NCBI RefSeq assembly: GCF_945859705.1
Contig: NC_079134.1
Location: forward strand, 17,711,545-17,775,544
Source: Episyrphus balteatus
Taxonomy: Eukaryota; Arthropoda; Insecta; Diptera; Syrphidae
Direction: 5' to 3'
DNA: 64,000 nt
Within the stretch, counting starts at the first letter, position 1, and every line of letters begins with the position of its first letter. Shown one piece after another: positions 1 through 10,665 of this stretch. A program made the translations under genes and the position numbers. Below the pieces are notes generated by a model. That model saw only the letters and a program-made list of their open reading frames with translations, was not told the DNA's origin and did no database searches.

Positions 1-188
1 AAACAAAAACTCCTTACCTCGAAAATTGTGTGCAGAATTAACGTTATAATATAATAAATTTAAGGTCAAATCGTCAGAGTAAAGCAAAATTGTTCTAAGT
101 ACATAGGAATATTTAAGGACTTTGCTTTAAGCCGAAGAAATGTCAAAAATATCGATTTATGTAAAAATTCGTAAGAAATGGTAATTAA

Positions 189-995
189 CACGGTGTAACA
201 CTCAAAATATACGCGGGCGGAGACCTATCAGGTTTTGTAGAGCTAGTCGCACTGAATACGAAACGGTATTTGAAAATCCCCTAACACCCCCAAAATCTAG
301 AGTTACGGGCAAAAAACGATTTTTTGGACCTTCAACCATTGAAAAAATTCTAGCTTCGACAATTTTGTACCCTTTTTTTTACAGTTTCTGATAAAAGATA
401 AATATACCTTTTCAACAATGTATAAAACATGTAACTCGGTTAAACCACTTAGAATTTATAAGCTGTCAAAGTTCAAAAATTCCATTTTTTTCGTCATTTG
501 CCCAACTTCGGCATCAATTTAAAGTATATGTTTTCAAAACAACATGCTATTTAAAAAATATATTCTAAAACTATATCTATTTCTCAATCAATCGAGGTAT
601 TTTTTATGAAAATCACTTCAAAATTGGCTTAGAAAAAAAAATTTTCGATTTCAACCCAGATACAGAAATTCGAACTTTTAGGTATAGAACAAAAGTGTTG
701 TTTTGGGACGTAGTAGGATAACTTGGGCGCCAGGATTTGATAACGGGTTTTTGTAGAAGAGCTCAATACAAACAGAGGAGCTCAATACAAACAGAAACTG
801 TCGAAATGGGTTTGTCGAAGCTAGAATTTTTTCAATGGGTGAAGGTCCAAAAAACCGTTTTTTGCCCGAAACTCCAGATTTTGGGGGTGTTAGGGGATTT
901 TCAAATATCGTTTCGTAATCAGTGCAACTAGCTCTACAAAACCTGATAGGTTTTCGCTCGCGTATATTTTAAAACCTCATTTTTGTAACACCGTG
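189..995. mobile_element. Foldback MITE, PIF/Harbinger-like, copy 1 (internally deleted)
   Basis: The ends are CACGGTGTAACAC on the left and, inverted, CACGGTGTTACAAAAA on the right, flanked by TAA at 186-188 and 996-998. A 3-bp TWA duplication is typical of the PIF/Harbinger superfamily, but no transposase is present, so the assignment is inferred. The left arm (189 to about 770) and right arm (about 800 to 995) are inverted copies of the same sequence, with shared motifs such as ACGCGGGCGGAG and TTGGGGGTGTTAGG. The palindrome centre found in the full copy at 54296-56326 is missing and is replaced by a short duplicated GAGCTCAATACAAAC. No coding potential is evident; small open frames here are shadows. 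Confidence 0.8.
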
Positions 996-998
996 TAA

Positions 999-2230
999 TG
1001 TTTAAAATTCTAAAAAACGTAAAAAATGGTATAAGACGGTAAAAAACTGTAACAAATGGTAAAAAAAAACTTAAAAAACGTATCTATTTTGACAGCTTGC
1101 CATTCGAAGTACATAATATTTTGTATAGAACACTTCATGTTGCGGCATTGAATTCTAATACACGTTTATAAATCATAATTCAAATATTTCTTAAGTAATT
1201 AATTGTCTGTTTTTTCTAGAGCCCAAATGATATAATTTCACAAATAATCTCATTTGAAAGAAATTTCCGTTACGATTTGGCATTCAAAATAAACTAATTT
1301 TTTGAAATGATCTCATTTAGACTCTAGTGAAAGCTCCTCAAATCCAATACAAAATTTTTTGCAAACCTTTCAGAAATTGGATTATGCTCTCACTTTATAT
1401 TATTTGTATTCATTGTTCTACAGCAAAATTCTGAAAAAATTATCAAATAACTTCAACTAAGAAACTTGTCAGCAGAGAGCATTGAAGAATGTCATAATTT
1501 TAAGTAAAAAAGTAGACTAATTGAAAAATGTGATGTTTTTAGAACCACGACTGAAATAAAACGCGGTAAGCTTTCCAAATTAGCTTTGAGGTTATTAAAA
1601 TTGCCCGTTTCATCAACCAAAATTGGCCAAAATTTAAATTAGCTGCAAGTCCATTAACATTAAAAGGTCGATTAAATTAATTCACATTAATTTTAACGAA
1701 TTTAACAAAACTATATAAGTAACCATCGAACAAAAGTTTAAGTGTTTTTCTTTTCCTCCAAGTACCTATGTAGTTAAAAAAAGCATAAAAAGAACGTTTT
1801 GTTTTGCTTTTCTAGAGAAATTTCATTTTTTATCATTTTTTACATCAGTGATTTTTTTGCATGTGTAATTTTGAAGTTTTTTTACGTCGAGTTTTTTACA
1901 TTATAAAACTCGATGTAAAAAACCGGCACAACACTGGTAGCTACACCCCTGTGTTTATTTACAAAAAAAAAAAAAAAATAATTTTATTTAATACTTCCTA
2001 AGTTTCCGTCCTCAAAATGATAACGTTTGTAACACATTCTTTCATTCAACTAGCTTACATGTACTTGCTAGAGTTACACAAGGTTCAATTTTGGGCTCAT
2101 TATTATTTTGAATATTTATACATGCATAAATAACTTAATTTCATGTGCATTGCAACCATGTATGTACCTTGATAATGAACTTAATTTACTTAATGCCATC
2201 AATTTTTTCTTTTTATGAAAACAGAGCTCA
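999..2230. other. AT-rich stretch without recognised gene
   Basis: No gene seen. 1008-1085 holds degenerate GTAAAAAAxGGT repeats. A short inverted repeat around 1878-1921 pairs the two ACTCGA-containing halves and could form a hairpin; it may be the end of a decayed element. The rest is simple AT-rich sequence. Confidence 0.5.
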
Positions 2231-2276
2231 TTTTTACTTGCGATAGAGAGAATGCCAAAAAATTAGGTCCGCAATT

Positions 2277-2315
2277 CTGTCTGTCTGTCCGTCTGCCTGT
2301 CTGTCTGTCTGTATG
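2277..2315 (+). repeat. (GTCT/GTCC)n tetranucleotide microsatellite
   Basis: About nine tetramers, mostly CTGT with CCGT and GCCT interruptions, embedded in the mini-me-like element. The same array appears as GACA on the opposite strand at 41967-42012. Confidence 0.85.
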
Positions 2316-2721
2316 TACCTTGAGCTAGAGTTTAAACTAGTGGAGAAATTTTGTTCAAACTTGGTAGTTAACAGTTTTTTGTAATTAACTAAAGGACAAA
2401 TTGAAATTTTTTTTAGGACCAAAACTAACGGTACCTGTGATATAACGGAAATAGAAAAGTTAATTTTTTTTTAAAAACGGCTCTAACGATTTTGATTCAA
2501 ATTTTTGTGTGTAGTATAACACGTAAGAGCCAACTTTTGAAATAAAAAAACGGGTTTGTGAAAAATTTTTATTTCTCCAAAATGGCGGACCAACTTTTAT
2601 TTTTTTTGAAAAATGTTAGAAAATTTTAAATAAAAAAAATTATTAAAAAAAAAACAGCTCTAAAGATTTTTAAAAATTTTTTCTAAAAATTTTTTTTTAT
2701 AGGTATAAGATATAAAATGGC

Positions 2722-2724
<3 letters not shown>

Positions 2725-2753
<29 letters not shown>
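2725..2753 (+). repeat. Poly(T) tract, 29 bases
   Basis: Uninterrupted run of T inside the mini-me-like element. Its length is likely to vary between alleles or sequencing reads. Confidence 0.9.
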
Positions 2754-3412
2754 GTGAAAGATCATTTAAAACGGTGTTTAATTAATTATAAAAACATATT
2801 TTACCTATATTTTTTTTTTAAGTTTTTGAAAACATACAATTTTAAATTTTCCCCAATTTTCTTGAATAAAAAGCATTAACATTAGAGTAACTTTTAGCAT
2901 AGAAGCATGTACCTGCAAGCCTGCGACCCCAGTCGTGCATTTTATTGTGTTTACATTTCTAACTAAATGATACCCAATTCATATTGTGAAATTACTTTTG
3001 CGCCACCCCTTTCAACTAAACACATCCATGATGAACTTTAATAGCATAACATATCTTACCATAAAAACTAGCCCTATAAAGTAAGTAAAAATTACTGACA
3101 CATTCACTTTAGTTTGGACTTGAAATTATCACTGTGATATGCCGAAAAGTCAAAATACAAAAGACTTCAAAGCAATATCTCTTTGTTTATAACACAACAA
3201 CGTTCCACAACTAAACGTTAATTGGCAAAATGTTCATACCAAAATTTGATTTAGGTGTCCTTATTCATATTGCAAACCATAATTGCAAAAGATGTGTTTC
3301 GGTTTTCATTATAACCGTCATCCTCTGAAGCAGATAGAATGCAAACTATTTCATTTTGGTTACAAAACAAAGTATACTCCTTTATTCGACCATGTCATTT
3401 ACATATACACTA

Positions 3413-4750
3413 GGGTGGGTCAAAAAAATCGAAATTCTTTTTTTTTAATTGGTACTCCGAAAAATCGGTTGCTAGACCCCTCTAGAATATACACACCAAA
3501 TATGAGCTCTTTATATTAATGGGAAGGTCCTCCGCTTTGCAATTTTCCATTTTTACATCAAGCTTCTACTAAAAAAAAATAATTTTTTTATTAATTGACT
3601 TTTTAGCAAATTTCTTTTCATATTCTTGTAGGAAATTGAACGCTCTACAAAAAAGGCCTTATACACTTTTTTCATTTATCTAACCGTTGAATAGATATTT
3701 GAGGTCCAAAAATCGAGAAAATCTTTAAAAATTCGTTTTTTGTTCTTAATTTTGTAACAAATTGAAAAATTATAATGATCAAACGCGCAAGACATATTCT
3801 TGTTGGAAATTGATTGCTCCACAATAAAGGTCTTATTAACTTTTTTCATTAATCTAACCATTCTAAAGATATTCGAGATCAAAGTTAAAAAAAAATATAA
3901 AAACATTTTATATTTTTAAAAAATTTCCAATTCACTGAAACTTCATTATTTTCAAATTAGCCAGATATATTCTTGTAGGGGCTTAAACGTTCTACAAAAA
4001 ATTCTTTGGAATGAAATTGATTGCTTTAACCGTTTAGAAGATATTCGTATCCAAATCGCAATGCATACGGGTCATAAGAAAACTATTGAAATCAGTGAGC
4101 ATTGGTTTGGATACGAATATCTTCTAAACGGTTAAAGCAATCAATTTCATTCCAGACAATTTTTTGTAGAACGTTTAAGCCCCTACAAGAATATATCTGG
4201 CTAATTTGAAAATCATGAAGTTTCAGTGAATTAGAAATATTTTAAAAATATAAAATGTTTTTATATTTTTTTTTAACTTTGACCTCGAATATCTTTAGAA
4301 TGGTTAGATTAATGCAAAAAGTTAATAGGACCTTTTTTGTGGAGCAATCAATTTCCAACAAGAATATGTCTTGCACGTTTGATCATTATAATTTTTTAAT
4401 TTGTTACAAAATTAAGAACAAAAAACGAATTTTTAAAGATTTTCTCGATTTTTGGACCTCAAATATCTATTCAACGGTTAGATAAATGAAAAAAGTGTAT
4501 AAGGCCTTTTTTGTAGAGCGTTCAATTTCCTACAAGAATATGAAAAGAAATTTGCTAAAAAGTCAATTAATAAAAAAATTATTTTTTTTTAGTAGAAGCT
4601 TGATGTAAAAATGGAAAATTGCAAAGCGGAGGACCTTCCCATTAATATAAAGAGCTCATATTTGGTGTGTATATTCTAGAGGGGTCTAGCAACCGATTTT
4701 TCGGAGTACCAATTCAAAAAAAAAAGAATTTCGATTTTTTTGACCCACCC
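3413..4750. mobile_element. Large palindromic foldback element, TA target duplication
   Basis: Two near-identical inverted arms of about 640 bp (3413-4055 and 4106-4750) are separated by a spacer of about 50 bp. The ends are GGGTGGGTCAAAAAAATCG on the left and its inverse on the right. TA dinucleotides at 3411-3412 and 4751-4752 fit a TA target duplication, as used by Tc1/mariner-type elements. No transposase is encoded; the mirrored open frames at 3676-3906 and 4255-4485 simply reflect the palindrome. Family unknown to me. Confidence 0.8.
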
Positions 4751-4752
4751 TA

Positions 4753-6165
4753 ATATACACACCCAGTAGCAATGGTTTTTATGTACATATATATAAAAGG
4801 ATTCAAAAGTTCCAAATACACATACATATTTCAAAATACCAATCGCTATCCTTTCGAATATTTTAACCACACTTTCTAGATTCTACTACATCAGAGAGAG
4901 AGAGAGAGTGAGAGCAGAGCAGAGTGCTGCATCATCAACCAAAATATTACATTCGATATAAAATGCCCTAAAGAAGATCCTTTCACCCATATGCATGCTG
5001 CACAATGCCGTAAGGTATCCTTAAAATGGAATTGTGTCAGAATTCTGGGGAAAAATGTCACAAATCTGCACAATCAAGCTAAAATGCATCCAGCAATTGT
5101 ATGCCTTCATATTTTCATGATAGTTTATAGGTTTTTTTGAGGGGGCCAGCTGGAGGCAGCTAGGGCAGGAAGTGGGCGGCATGTGGCCTACGAGGATGAG
5201 TTTATCGGTTTTTGAAAATTTAAGTAGGCAGAATTTGTTTGTGTAGTGGTATACTAGAGAAATATAGGCATGGATGTTGAACAAATTATGCAAAGCCTGA
5301 TGGCAGGAAGCTTTTTGGAAAAAAAGAGAAAAATCAAAAAATCCTTGTTGCAAGTACAAGGCTTGTTGACATTTAAGATTCTGCGTAGGTAGTGTCATTG
5401 AGAAAACAATATTTTGAAAGTTAAATAATCAAATTTTCTACGAATCAAATTATTCAAGTGACTTATCATTAAGTCAAAGAGATGTAGGAATATTATTGGG
5501 GGCTAAAAACGTAAAGAAATAAATAAAATTGAAATAAAGTTGATTAGATTTATGGAGATCGGAATGATAGCCAACCAAAAGGATATTGAATGAATTTTTT
5601 TTTCAACGTGTTTTAACAATAATGTCAATATATATGTTTGCTCTGGGATTTATAACAGAGTGTCAACGTGGGTGGTTTCAAATACCTAAAAGCAACCTAG
5701 GATAATGAAAGGAAATACACATATTAATATGTTCTTTTTTAAATTTCTATAAAATATTGGTTTCTTATGGCAAAATTAAAAACAAAAAATGAGCGAAAGC
5801 TTGGTCACTCGGTATGCTATCTGAATTGTTAAAGAAGGCGGAAATCATACTTCATAAAAACCAATTTTGTTTTCAAAACCTCTAGCTTCATAAACTTAAC
5901 TTCGTTACTATAAACCGGAGAATTCAAGCTAAAAAGCTTTGTGTTTTATGGAAAAATAATAATTTAACAAAGTTAAATTCGTCAAGTTTTCAAATTCGTA
6001 ATGTGTATTAAATTTATCGAATTTATGCATGGTTTCTGGCAAAAAGATGATTTCCGTCTTAAATTCAGCGGACAAATCTTATTTCACGAATGTGCTACAT
6101 AAAAAGAATCTTCTTAATTTATAATAAGAAAATCTTTTTATTTTTATGTGAAGACATTTTTTCAT
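4753..6165. other. AT-rich intergenic stretch
   Basis: A short (GA)n run lies near 4892-4910. The open frame at 5021-5398 on the minus strand (125 codons) shows no recognisable domain, and I do not call it a gene. Nothing else identified. Confidence 0.45.
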
Positions 6166-6181
6166 AAAAAAAAAAAAAAAA

Positions 6182-6250
6182 TGGCAGCCACTGGGGGATC
6201 GATCTTACAAGCTACAACTCATGAATGCTTTACCATAAAGCTGTCTCACT
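6182..6250 (-). repeat. tRNA-like / SINE-type sequence with Pol III-like boxes
   Basis: On the minus strand a D-arm-like hairpin (GCTTTATGGTAAAGC) resembles box A. It is followed at near-tRNA spacing by GATCGATCC, resembling box B, then a long T run (plus-strand A run 6166-6181) that would act as a Pol III terminator. The acceptor and T stems do not pair well, so this is not a functional tRNA. A tRNA pseudogene or SINE head is the likelier reading. Confidence 0.35.
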
Positions 6251-6262
6251 AATGTCTGATAA

Positions 6263-6845
6263 AAATATAAAAATTTGTTTAAGGATAATTCCATGAAAAA
6301 GTAGCATGAATTTTGAACAAATTATGCAGACTTTTTTACTTTTTCCAATAGCAAACTACTACTTTAAAAACTGCAACTCTTTATTCAAGTTGCAAAAGAA
6401 GATTCTGTTATATTCCCTTATGGCCAAAAATTAAATTCAGGGAGTTTAAATAATCTAATTATCAATTTATTCGCACTCCATTAAATTTAAAGTTTCCATT
6501 AAAAACGGGATATTTTAATATTTGTATGTGATTTGACAGAAAAATAAAAAATAATCGCACATATAACAATATGAATCTAATAGAGACAATGATAATATCG
6601 CCTAGCAATTGCTAAAATAAATTAACATTTAAGCAAGCTTCGTTACATAATATTCGATTTTAATATTAGAACTTTTGTGAAAATGCATCTATTTTTTACT
6701 TTTGCAACCACATACCGCAGGTAACATGCGTTACCGAAATTATAATACGTGAATTACCTAAATATTTTCTAATTTTTCTTTGAAATATTGAATAAATGTT
6801 TGGTTTTGTCACTAATTTTAAAAGCTTGTAAATTTTAATGTATGA
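6263..6845. other. AT-rich stretch, nothing recognised
   Basis: No open frame, inverted repeat or RNA feature that I can support. Confidence 0.4.
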
Positions 6846-6849
6846 TTAA

Positions 6850-7552
6850 GGGGGGAAATCCCTCTGGAATTTTTTATTTTTGCATTATTTTTTTTTTGCG
6901 TACTAAATTTATTTATCAACCGAAGAAACTATTTTCAGTGGTCTTAGCCTTAAATGAAGCCTCAAAAGTGCCTAGATAGTCCCGAAACCAATGCGCTCCG
7001 AACCTACCATAGTACGAAAACAAAAACTTTAAACGCATTGTTTTCGAAACTAGTTTTTTTCCGCGCCGTGCAATGTAACTCAAAAACTAATGAAGCTATC
7101 GACTTGAAATTTGAAGCAAATTACTCCTTAACTTATTGGCCACAACATGAACCTAAAAGTTGAATAAAATTTGTACAGTAAATATTTTTTCAACTACTTC
7201 TTTGTAAAAAAAACATGGTTTTTTTCGTTTTTTTGATTTCTAATTTTTATTTTTCATTTAAAAAAAAATAAATTTAGGTTCATGCAATGCGTACTAATAT
7301 CATCTAACTGAAAAAAATTTCCTTTTTGATTTAAGATGATTTCCTGGACCTGTACATTGCACGGCGTAAACTAGAGGCGTCAACTTTGAAAGGCTCCAGA
7401 ACCGCCATTTTGTTATTTTTTCATTTCAAAAAATTTTTTATCAATACTTAATAATGTCAGTAATATCTTGTCTTTTTCCAAATTTCAATAAGTGCTTTCA
7501 GTTTTTCATAAAAAAATATTGAAAAAGGTGTCGTCCAGAGGGATTTCCCCCC
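6850..7552. mobile_element. Inverted-repeat element at TTAA sites (piggyBac-like target)
   Basis: Terminal inverted repeats GGGGGGAAATCCCTCTGGA face each other, flanked by TTAA at 6846-6849 and 7553-7556. Internally, GCCGTGCAATGTAAC near 7065 is inverted near 7360 (GTACATTGCACGGC), so the element is a partial foldback. TTAA targets are typical of piggyBac and some Kolobok elements, but no transposase remains and the GGGGGG termini are not the usual piggyBac CCC start. The 69-codon frame at 6954-7163 is not considered a gene. Confidence 0.7.
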
Positions 7553-7556
7553 TTAA

Positions 7557-9130
7557 AAACAAATTAAGATTCTTAAGGTCATTTCGCCGCTTGGATGCTA
7601 TCTTGCTCTAAAGGCCATTTTTTACGAAATTGAGTTAAGTATGTTAAGTATAATTTTGGGACGCTCTCTCGTTTGACGCAAACTATTTTGTTCTATCTCT
7701 TTTAGTTTTTAAGATACAGAGAACTTTTTTGTTCAATAGGGCATTTTTTTTAAAGGTTTATCATGTCATTTTTGTTCAATAATCTCATTTTCATCTTTTT
7801 TTTTTATTACATTGAACAAATGAAAGTATATCTATTAAAAAAAAAGAATTTCATAATTTTTATCTTGTCCAATATATATATCTGGATGGTTTGTTCAATA
7901 TGCGTATGAACTTTTTTGTTTGTGTTTTCTTCTACCTATGTTGTTTAATATTGAGTTTTTTTGCTCAATATCCAACATATTTTGAAAACTTTTTGTCACT
8001 CCATATGCCATTGTCTAATATCCAAAATGACTTCTGTTTGATTTTAACCCATAACCACCTACCCCCTATTTCCGTCACTTAACCACCTACGTGCGGTCCA
8101 GGAGACCGCTACAGAATTTTACCTCTGTCTCGCAAATTCTGGTATTATATTTTTTTTAAAATCAATAATATTGTTTATAATACATGTAACCATTATTTTA
8201 AAGACTAAAATAACATAAATTAAATTAAATTTTTCGATATTTAGGGCGTAAGAAAATAAGTTTAAATAACTAATTTTTGTATACAAATGCAACAATTCAA
8301 ACAAAAAACTATCTAATATTTATTTTTAGACACTTTCCTAAAATCCAAAAATAAAACTAAAACTATTTTTTCTGAATTTTATAGCTTTTACACAAATTTG
8401 CTTATTTTCAAAAATAAAAAAGCCCAACTTTCAACATTAACTGCCAATACAAAACGATTGGTGCCATTTATTAGAAATATGGCATACTATTTCGATAAAG
8501 CAATACTTAAAGATTCTCTGTGAAGCTTTAAAAGAAAAAAAAAAAAAAATAGTTTGTACAGCTCTTGTGCGATCTTTATCGGTGTGTTACAGACATGTCA
8601 CATGTTGCTACAAGGGTTTAATGTCTACTTTTTGCTTTTATGATGCTAAAAAATTATCTTACTATCATAGAGACTTAGAAAAATTAAAAAAAAAAAACCG
8701 AAAATATAAAAAATAAAACAACATAACCTCAAAATTGTTGTCCCCCTTGAAAAAAAGTGAATGCACAAGAAAAGATAAGATTTATATTACCTACAACTTT
8801 GGTTCAGTGACTTATTCGGTCAAGGCAATAGTTAAGTAGATATAGACCAATTCACGTTTTCCAAAATGGCGGGTTTAGCCAGGGGTTGGCGTCCCGAGCT
8901 TTTATAATAACCTTCTTTCAGATTTGAAAAAATCAGCCTACCTGTATTTCGTTAAACGAAATAGTCTATCATTCCTATACTATATTGGAAATTTTTGTGA
9001 ATGTAACGTAAGAAACTATGGAATTGCCCTAAAGTTGATTCAAATACCAAACATTAAGACGATCTCCTTATTAATATTCAATGATTCACTTTTTTTTAAG
9101 AAATATGTACATATTTTATAATTAAGACGC
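7557..9130. other. AT-rich stretch without recognised gene
   Basis: TTGTTCAATA-like words recur between 7710 and 8000. 8850-8900 has a short GC-richer patch (CCAAAATGGCGGG). Open frames of 60-65 codons show no domain. Nothing else supported. Confidence 0.4.
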
Positions 9131-9139
9131 ATGTACTAC

Positions 9140-10656
9140 GGTGCGGGGAACTAAGTCCACGGGAACTAAGTCCACTGAGGTAGTTAGTTCCCACTCAGTT
9201 TGAACGAAACCCACTTTAGTAAAGTGGAGTAAGTTCTCATGCTAGGTGGGAATCTAATTCCGGAAAAAACTTGTGGTTTTCGTTCCCTCCGAATGTTAAC
9301 TTAATTCCCATTTCACCAAGAAGAAGTTAAATAAGAAGAAAAAAGAGTCGCGAGTTTTTAATTTGACTTTTTACAGAATCTTGAAAATCAGCAGTTCATT
9401 TCGAAATTCAGTTTTCAAGAAACTGAAAAGAGTGTAACACACATGGAACTAACCCCCGTGGATGTTAGTTCCATTTAATTTGGAATTAACATCCATGGGA
9501 CAAGGCAAAGTTTAGTTAAAAAAGTGTTGTTATTGGCGCCTTCCTGGCGACTTAACATACCCTAAGCGGAGCAACGAAGTTACGTGAGCGGGACATAGGA
9601 CCCTAAAAATGATTTAAAATACTGAGAACCCGTGAAGCGAGGTTTCAGTTAGTTAAAAAGACGACGACATTGGCGACTTTAAATATCCTAAGTGGACCGC
9701 TCACGCAAGTTCGTTCCTCTGCTTAGGTAATGTTAGATCGCCAGGCAGACGCAAATGTTTGTATGTTAGTGAAGTGTTATTTGGCAAACGCGAAGCGGAA
9801 AAACTTTTGCTCACATGAGAATCAATTTAATTTGTACAACCCAAACGCAAAGCGGAAAATAATAAATAAAAATAAAAATTCGCGCGAATTTTTATTTTCA
9901 CACCTCAAAATTGATTCTCCCCTGGGCAAAATTTTTTTCCGCTTTGCGTTTGGGTTGTACAAATTAAATTGATTCTCATGTGAGCAATAGTTTTTCCGCT
10001 TCGCCCTGTGATCAACTTAAAAAGAATACATATCAAAAATATTTTCGAAAAGACTATGATCTTATTTTGTCGCGATGCAATTGCGAATAACCATTAAGTT
10101 AGCAAACTTCTTTTTTGTTTTTCAACATCTTGTAATTGTACTTTGCATTGGACTAGGTACTACAAAAAAAAAAAAAATCAAGACCGGTTCTACTATTTTA
10201 TCAGCAGTGATCATATTAACTTGTCTCTTTAGGTACTTATACGCAAAAGTTAAATAAAATCATGTGGGAAATTAGTCCCGAAATTGTTTTTTGGGGACTT
10301 ATGTCTCAGTAGTGAGGGACATACCTTAGTCCCGAATTGGATTCTAGTAAAGTAGGACATAAATTCCGAAAAAAAAATCGGGACTTACGCCCCTACGCGT
10401 TTTTTTTTTACTAAAAAGTACTTTTACGAAAAATCACGCTTATTTGATTACTTTCGGTATTCGTTATTAAATCGTTGTTGAAAATAAATTCCCTTTTAAT
10501 TTTTTTGAGTGTGTACTAGGTTCAAATTTGAGAGAGGAATTCAATCCCACCTTGAATGGGAAAGAAAACCACTTTACTAAAGTGGATCTCGTTCCCACTG
10601 AATGAGAACGAGGTCCCTCAGTGGACTTAGTTCCCGTGGACTTAGTTCCCTGCACC
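9140..10656. mobile_element. Iteron-rich MITE with 9-bp target duplication (Mutator- or Merlin-like)
   Basis: The ends are GGTGCGGGGAACTAAG and, inverted, GGTGCAGGGAACTAAG. Both continue into a second tandem GGGAACTAAGTCCAC and then diverge after about 45 bp, with a further shared block (CCACTTTAGTAAAGTGG). Flanks ATGTACTAC at 9131-9139 and 10657-10665 are a perfect 9-bp direct repeat, which fits Mutator-like (9-11 bp) or Merlin (8-9 bp) elements. Degenerate GGAACTAAC, TTAGTCCCGAA and GGGACTTA iterons recur inside. No transposase is seen, so it is non-autonomous. Confidence 0.8.
9791..10003. repeat. Internal palindrome of the 9140-10656 element
   Basis: Arms of about 70 bp begin with CGAAGCGGAAAAAC and contain CTCACATGAGAATCAA and CCCAAACGCAAAGCGG. 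They face each other around a second perfect small palindrome (AATTCGCGCGAATT) near 9884. It could be a nested MITE or the core of the host element. Confidence 0.7.
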
Positions 10657-10665
10657 ATGTACTAC

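Larger units (their letters stand above)
2231..2945. mobile_element. Mini-me/DINE-like (Helitron-type) non-autonomous element, copy 1
   Basis: This segment is homologous in inverted orientation to 41127-42136. Shared landmarks in order are TTTACTTGCGATA, a (GTCT)n array, a GGTACC-containing block with AACTAACGGTACC, a block resembling AAAATCGTTAGAGC, and the far end GACCCCAGTCGTGCA. Dipteran mini-me elements are known to carry a GTCY microsatellite inside conserved flanks, and DINE-1-like elements are non-autonomous Helitrons, so that class is the best guess. I see no target duplication, as expected for Helitrons. No coding sequence. Confidence 0.55.

Noticed and set aside
3676..4485. Two similar 76-codon proteins on opposite strands
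   Set aside because: Mirror images produced by the foldback palindrome, not a gene pair.
5021..5398. 125-codon minus-strand frame
   Set aside because: No recognisable domain or splice/UTR context; I cannot distinguish it from a chance open frame.
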